From: JAZGDL01 sp036477795
Lineage (GTDB): Bacteria > Planctomycetota > Phycisphaerae > UBA1845
Assembly: GCA_036477795.1 (NCBI GenBank)
Contig: JAZGDL010000253.1
Coordinates: 1 to 61,806 of the forward strand
Length of the DNA: 61,806 nt
Direction of reading: 5' to 3'
Shown here piece after piece: positions 61,806 through 61,806 of the stretch; the first letter of the stretch is position 1, and each line of letters starts with the position of its first letter. The notes under the pieces were generated by a model. That model did no database searches. It was not told where the DNA came from and worked only from the letters and a program-made list of their open reading frames with translations. The position numbers and the translations under genes were made by a program.

Positions 61806-61806
61806 G

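Overview
The window looks like a chromosomal segment of a high-GC planctomycete, most likely Phycisphaerae-like. The signs are two PEP-CTERM proteins, secreted proteins with DCNGNGIPDECEL calcium-type repeats and dockerin-like tails, a hydrazine-synthase-alpha-like (HzsA-related) cytochrome, a signal peptidase with a zinc ribbon and a large insertion, a MoxR/BatA-type locus, and very many dispersed palindromes. No rRNA, tRNA or CRISPR array was seen. Species-level placement is not possible from sequence reading alone.

Layout. 1-2.4 kb: tail of uvrB, nadC and tsaD (overlapping). 2.4-8.4 kb (minus strand): a molybdenum hydroxylase cluster (ygfM-type FAD subunit, xdhD-type fused FeS/Mo subunit, ssnA-type amidohydrolase, mocA-type cytidylyltransferase), the same gene set as the E. 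coli ygfM/xdhD/ssnA/mocA region. 8.8-14.1 kb: methyltransferase, EamA transporter, Asp/Asn-rich DUF4382 lipoprotein, two RidA proteins, a PEP-CTERM protein. 14.6-22.2 kb: two tandem paralogous giant secreted proteins. 22.2-29.2 kb (minus): HzsA-like protein, a six-CXXCH cytochrome with a YVTN propeller, and a propeller/periplasmic-binding-protein fusion. 29.7-40.4 kb: YacP-like NYN nuclease, KamA-type radical SAM enzyme, HEAT protein, recJ, metK, a second PEP-CTERM protein. 40.8-41.9 kb: decayed genes. 42-43.5 kb: thiS-thiG. 44-44.6 kb: an orphan gene between 38-bp direct repeats. 44.8-47.4 kb (minus): polyamine operon (pyruvoyl arginine decarboxylase, deoxyhypusine-synthase-like enzyme, agmatinase). 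47.5-50.9 kb (minus): napD-napA-napB. 51-52.8 kb: lepB. 53-53.7 kb: HEPN/MNT pair. 53.7-56.3 kb: hutI-hutF. 56.5-59 kb: TPR protein, rnpA. 59.1-60 kb: a REP-associated tyrosine transposase flanked by its own REP elements. 60-61.8 kb: moxR and the end of a BatA-type membrane protein.

The most unusual feature is not a gene cluster but the repeat ecology. At least a dozen families of short palindromes and 7-bp or 8-bp tandem repeats are scattered over the window, and many copies lie inside coding regions without breaking the frame (nadC, recJ, the HzsA-like cluster, both giant secreted proteins, kamA, the HEAT and TPR proteins, the methyltransferase and others). The same repeat is read in different frames and strands in different proteins (for example SPKRQRG, EPQAPARG and PSLALGARG from one family). 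Separately, the REP family at 59-60 kb has its candidate mobilising enzyme beside it and solitary relatives upstream of nadC and near 10.85 kb.
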